NCBI GenBank assembly: GCA_964629965.1
Contig: CAZVRZ010000212.1
Location: 1 to 7,533 of the forward strand
Length of the DNA: 7,533 nucleotides
Direction: 5' to 3'
Origin: CAZVRZ01 sp964629965
Lineage (GTDB): Bacteria > Chloroflexota > Anaerolineae > Anaerolineales > UBA4823
The notes beneath the pieces are model-generated. The model was given only the letters and a program-made list of their open reading frames with translations, had not been told where the DNA came from and ran no database searches. Shown here piece after piece: positions 5,261 through 7,533 of this stretch (positions within the stretch are counted from its first letter, which is position 1; each line of letters opens with the position of its first letter). Both the position numbers and the translations under genes were made by a program.

Positions 5261-6136
5261 ATGAAAAAGAGTGGTTACGGCAAACTGCGCTTATTCGCAT
5301 TACTGCTCCTGTTAGCGACCGGATTGACCACGATTTCCGTATCTGCTGATACCCTCCGCCAAACGGCGACCCAACCGGTTTATTTACCGCTGGTGATGCG
5401 CTTTGACCGCGACCTCAGCGACATGATCCTCATCCCTGCCGGCAGCTTCCAGATGGGCTGCGACCCGGCACACAACGGCGGCTACTCGTGTTATTCCGAT
5501 GAACTTCCTCTGCATACGGTATACCTGGACGCCTACCAGATCGACAAATACGAAGTCACTAATGCCCAATACGCCCAGTGCGTAGCAGCAGGAAGCTGCA
5601 CTGCGCCGTATAGCGTCGAATCCTATACACGCCCATCATACTACGATAACCCAACCTACGCCGACTACCCGGTGATCTACGAGAATTGGAACCAGGCTGC
5701 CAATTACTGCGCCTGGGCCGGCAAGCGCCTACCAACCGAAGCCGAATGGGAAAAAGCAGCGCGGGGCAGCGCGGACACGCGTGCCTTCCCCTGGGGCGAC
5801 CAGGCGCCGACCTGCTCGCTGGTCAATGGGTATATCAACGGTTACTGCGTAGGCGACACTTCCCAGGTGGGCAGCTACCCGCTAGGCGCCAGTCCTTATG
5901 GGGTGATGGATATGGCCGGCAATGTATTGGAATGGGTCAACGACTGGTATGATAGCGGTTACTACAGCATCTCGCCAGGCAGCAATCCGCCTGGCCCGGA
6001 CACGGGCTCTTATAGGGTGCTGCGGGGCGGCTCGTGGAACTTCATCGACTCCTGCTTGCGCTCTGCCTACCGGGGCTTCGGCAATCCTTCGGGTCTGTTC
6101 AGCGACGTTGGTTTCCGCTGCGTTGCCGAACCGTGA
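5261..6136 (+). CDS. Secreted FGE-sulfatase-fold protein (SUMF1-like), catalytic cysteine pair not conserved
   Basis: Exported protein of 291 residues. Seen: signal peptide 1-29 (MKKSGYGKLR start, Leu-rich core, VSA/D cleavage); a short linker with PVYLPLVMR (39-47); and one FGE-sulfatase domain about 55-290, with ILIPAGSFQMG (56-66), YEVTNAQYAQC (97-107), KRLPTEAEWEKAARG (155-169), PWGD (177-180), GVMDMAGNVLEWVNDWY (214-230), RVLRGGSWN (252-260) and GFRCV (284-288). Enzymes of this fold that make formylglycine have two cysteines just after GGSW; here that stretch is GGSWNFIDSC, with Phe261 at the first position and only Cys265. True formylglycine-generating activity is therefore doubtful, and binding or another oxidative role is open. 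Several other Cys (67, 77, 107, 113) may form extracytoplasmic disulfides. Start 5261 is preferred over 5231 (10 codons longer) because of the Shine-Dalgarno, promoter position and better signal peptide. Divergent from the protease gene. Confidence 0.85.
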   Translation: MKKSGYGKLRLFALLLLLATGLTTISVSADTLRQTATQPVYLPLVMRFDRDLSDMILIPAGSFQMGCDPAHNGGYSCYSDELPLHTVYLDAYQIDKYEVTNAQYAQCVAAGSCTAPYSVESYTRPSYYDNPTYADYPVIYENWNQAANYCAWAGKRLPTEAEWEKAARGSADTRAFPWGDQAPTCSLVNGYINGYCVGDTSQVGSYPLGASPYGVMDMAGNVLEWVNDWYDSGYYSISPGSNPPGPDTGSYRVLRGGSWNFIDSCLRSAYRGFGNPSGLFSDVGFRCVAEP

Positions 6137-6167
6137 GGTGGGATTGCCTGGGTATGTGCAAGACAAT

Positions 6168-7073
6168 TCAGGTGACTTGGGTCGGCGCTGGATCAGTGCT
6201 CTTCTTCTTACCAAACAGCGTGGTCCAAGTCAGGCCCTCTTGCCGCATAATCCGTTCGAATAGAACATAACCAATCATATAGAACACCACTGCATACAAC
6301 GTAGTGCCCCACAGGCTGGCGGCGTAGCCTACCAGCAGCACCATCATCCCATCACGGGCCATGTCATACCATTGGTGGAACCATCCCACCAGGGGCAGGC
6401 TGTGGGTGCGATACCAGACCCAGCCAAACACGCAGCCCATGGCAAAGTTGGAGAACACCAGGGTGATGATGATCAGCAGTACATAGATGACAACCTGGCC
6501 GATGCTTCTCTCACCCGCCAGCAGGCCAAGAATTTGGGGACTAACCATCATCGGCCAGTGCCACAGGCCGCGGATGGCTCCCGAAATCATCAGCGCCCGG
6601 CTCTGGCCGATTTCTTCCACCGGACGTGTCATCCAGTAACCGCACCAGCCGATTTCCTCACCTGATCCGGATATCCAGCCGAAGACCAGCATACTGCCTA
6701 GCATGACCCACATGTACGAGTAGATAGGGTCTTCGAATTTGTCGCCCATGGCCAGCCCGATCAGCCCTGGCACAACCCAGAAGACCACGGCGAAGGCAAC
6801 GATAAGCAGATAATTGCGCGGGCGATCCCATTTCAAAGGAGGGGGAGCCTGTTTGTGTACCACTCGCCACATAAAGAATGCTGCAATGGCAGGCCCCAGC
6901 ATGCCCAGCATATGCCCACCCAGCATGACGAGGCTGGCTGCGGCGCGGTTGTCCTGCTTCAAGAGCATCGGTACCAGCCAAACGTCCACGATAAAAAAGA
7001 TCGGCCAGGAATAGCCAAAGCTGATCAGAATAAATAGACCGATGTCACGAAGTAGATTTTTGGATATGTTCAT
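6168..7073 (-). CDS. CPBP-family intramembrane protein (CAAX-protease/Abi-like) with variant motif 1
   Basis: Polytopic membrane protein of 301 residues, about eight hydrophobic segments (near 11-35, 47-69, 88-109, 118-134, 160-184, 194-220, 240-258, 259-273) and a charged C-terminal tail. Seen: motif 1 GEEIGWCGYW (E139, E140), motif 2 RGLWHWP (H172) and motif 3 SLPLVGWFHQWYD (H233, D237), in the order and spacing of the CPBP glutamic-type intramembrane proteases. Odd: the arginine of EExxxR is Cys144 (codon TGC, one transition from CGC), and motif 3 has Asp where Asn is common. Whether it still cleaves peptides is uncertain. Such proteins process prenylated or other membrane peptides, and some confer bacteriocin self-immunity; no bacteriocin gene is visible here. 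The ATG at 7073 has TTGGAGAT about 7 nt upstream. It converges with the FGE gene, 31 bp between stops. Confidence 0.85.
   Translation of the reverse strand: MNISKNLLRDIGLFILISFGYSWPIFFIVDVWLVPMLLKQDNRAAASLVMLGGHMLGMLGPAIAAFFMWRVVHKQAPPPLKWDRPRNYLLIVAFAVVFWVVPGLIGLAMGDKFEDPIYSYMWVMLGSMLVFGWISGSGEEIGWCGYWMTRPVEEIGQSRALMISGAIRGLWHWPMMVSPQILGLLAGERSIGQVVIYVLLIIITLVFSNFAMGCVFGWVWYRTHSLPLVGWFHQWYDMARDGMMVLLVGYAASLWGTTLYAVVFYMIGYVLFERIMRQEGLTWTTLFGKKKSTDPAPTQVT
6185..6209 (+). terminator. Weak candidate terminator for the FGE-fold gene
   Basis: GCGCTG (6185-6190) and CAGTGC (6194-6199) form a 6-bp stem with one G-U pair and a 3-nt loop, followed by the T-rich TCTTCTTCTT. It begins 49 bp after the FGE stop and lies within the 3' end of the convergent CPBP gene. 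The stem is short and the T-run interrupted, so support is modest; no better candidate is seen in the 31-bp intergenic gap. Confidence 0.3.
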
Positions 7074-7094
7074 GTGTAATCTCCAAATGGGGAT

Positions 7095-7103
7095 TTTATA
7101 CCA
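7095..7103 (-). promoter_or_regulatory. Extended -10 promoter of the CPBP gene
   Basis: On the minus strand TGG-TATAAA (7103-7095) forms an extended -10, giving a start near 7088 and a leader of about 15 nt that contains the GGAGAT ribosome-binding site. No convincing -35 at 17 bp; TTGCGA upstream is too far away. Confidence 0.45.
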
Positions 7104-7133
7104 GGAATTTCTTAATGCATTGCTCGCAACTTA

Positions 7134-7325
7134 TCAGACTTTGCTGAAATTGAATAGGCCAACCTGAGATGGATCAGCCACGCGCCGCGGCTCGTTGGTG
7201 GCAGTAACGCCTGTCACGAGCGATTCGAGCAAGGATTTAAGAGCCGGCCGGTGAGTATGTTCGGTGGCGTTGCCTGCTTTGAGATCGTTTTCCAGTTGTT
7301 TCAGGTAGTCGGTGATTGTATACAT
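7134..7325 (-). pseudogene. N-terminal remnant of an adenine-specific DNA methyltransferase/restriction enzyme
   Basis: A 63-codon frame starting MYTITDYLKQLENDL. Residues 1-51, with GNATEHTHRPALKSLLESL (18-36) and ATNEPRRVA (43-51), resemble the extreme N-terminus of large N6-adenine methyltransferase/type IIG-like restriction-modification proteins, recognised from memory of the family. In those, NEP-R is followed by a CGAPD-like segment and several hundred more residues. Here the frame changes to DPSQVGLFNFSKV and stops. No methylase motif or continuation exists before the CPBP gene, so this is a broken gene or a deletion junction. A longer frame (to 7472) adds 49 residues with no recognisable content and crosses the likely promoter, so I reject that start. 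The ribosome-binding site is weak (AGAGAG). A short functional peptide is possible but unlikely. Confidence 0.55.
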
Positions 7326-7344
7326 AAGCAATGCTCTCTTTGAT

Positions 7345-7350
7345 GATATT
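7345..7350 (-). promoter_or_regulatory. Consensus -10 box upstream of the methyltransferase remnant
   Basis: A perfect TATAAT on the minus strand lies 19 nt before the remnant's ATG at 7325, so transcription would start near 7338. The -35 is unclear (TTGAGC is 20 nt away). It is probably the original promoter of the truncated gene. Another TATAAT occurs on the plus strand at 7387-7392, with no visible gene downstream inside the window. Confidence 0.35.
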
Positions 7351-7478
7351 ATATAGCAGATTCCTGATAGGGCGCTCAACTCAACAAAGTATAATAGGGT
7401 AAGCTTGCAGTTAGTGGAATAAGTTGGGCGGCAAACTGTGAACGCAGAAGGATCATAGATAGAGCCAGACAATAGATT

Positions 7479-7533
7479 TGGGCTTTACCCCAAAGAATGG
7501 ACACCAAGTTAAGGAGAATGTAGAATCAACTTG
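7479..7533 (+). mobile_element. Possible terminal end of an IS3-family insertion sequence, running off the window
   Basis: The sequence beginning TGGGCTTTACCCCAAAG at 7479, then AATGGACACC, then AAGTTAAGGAG, has the layout I recall for IS3-family ends: a 5' TG, a run of C near position 10, a TGGACACC block, then a purine-rich ribosome-binding-like stretch before the first transposase frame. No transposase codons can be read in the 55 bases present, the other end is outside, and no target duplication can be checked. The first ATG after TAAGGAG is followed at once by TAG. The identification rests on resemblance only. Confidence 0.35.

Noticed and set aside
6168..7073. The CPBP gene as a phage-defence (abortive infection) or bacteriocin-immunity module
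   Set aside because: The family name Abi invites this, but there is no toxin, bacteriocin precursor or defence partner next to it in the window. The broken methyltransferase fragment alone is not enough.
7326..7472. The 49-residue upstream extension of the methyltransferase remnant
   Set aside because: No recognisable content, and the recognisable homology starts at MYTITDYL. A consensus TATAAT lies inside the extension, so it is more likely upstream non-coding sequence.

Overview
The window looks like a piece of chromosome from a Chloroflexota (Anaerolineae-like) bacterium, probably an environmental lineage. This is an inference. It rests on a free-standing gyrase-A C-terminal beta-propeller gene, secreted multidomain proteins carrying a short [YF]LP[LM] hydrophobic/basic motif (PVYLPLVMR, TFLPMAVK), an extracellular FGE-sulfatase-fold protein, and GC-rich coding sequence with AT-rich promoters. 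No rRNA or tRNA gene, phage gene or CRISPR array is visible, so the taxonomy is not proven.

Left part (1-2742), all on the minus strand, in transcription order. A gyrase A C-terminal-domain-only protein (2742-1696) appears to be read from an extended -10 so close to its ATG that the mRNA may be leaderless. Next comes a 2[4Fe-4S] Alvin/YfhL-type ferredoxin (1559-1371), preceded by a promoter, a perfect GTGA-N6-TCAC palindrome at about -42, and a 5'-UTR hairpin. A GlmS-like glutamine:fructose-6-phosphate amidotransferase (1287-1) follows and runs off the left edge. A perfect 11-bp stem-loop separates ferredoxin and glmS.

Middle part (2743-6136): two divergent genes for exported proteins. One is a 734-residue HExxH metalloprotease with C-terminal beta-sandwich modules (minus strand). 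The other is a signal-peptide-bearing FGE-fold protein (plus strand). They share a 228-bp promoter region with one candidate promoter for each direction. The 3' end of the protease gene is duplicated just after its stop, so FLPMAVK-stop is followed 41 bp later by FLPMAVR-stop in another frame.

Right part (6137-7533): a CPBP-family (CAAX-protease-like) membrane protein on the minus strand, convergent with the FGE gene. Its conserved EExxxR arginine is replaced by Cys. Upstream of it lie about 50 recognisable codons of the N-terminus of an adenine-specific DNA methyltransferase/restriction enzyme, ending in unrelated sequence. At the right edge is a sequence resembling the end of an IS3-family element. 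This end looks like a decayed, rearranged accessory region.

The window reads as ordinary housekeeping genes next to a small secreted-protein locus and a remnant-bearing edge. The most unusual signals are the duplicated protein tail, the lone gyrase CTD with a likely leaderless start, and the CRP/FNR-like operator in front of the ferredoxin. I found no complete new defence or mobile system.
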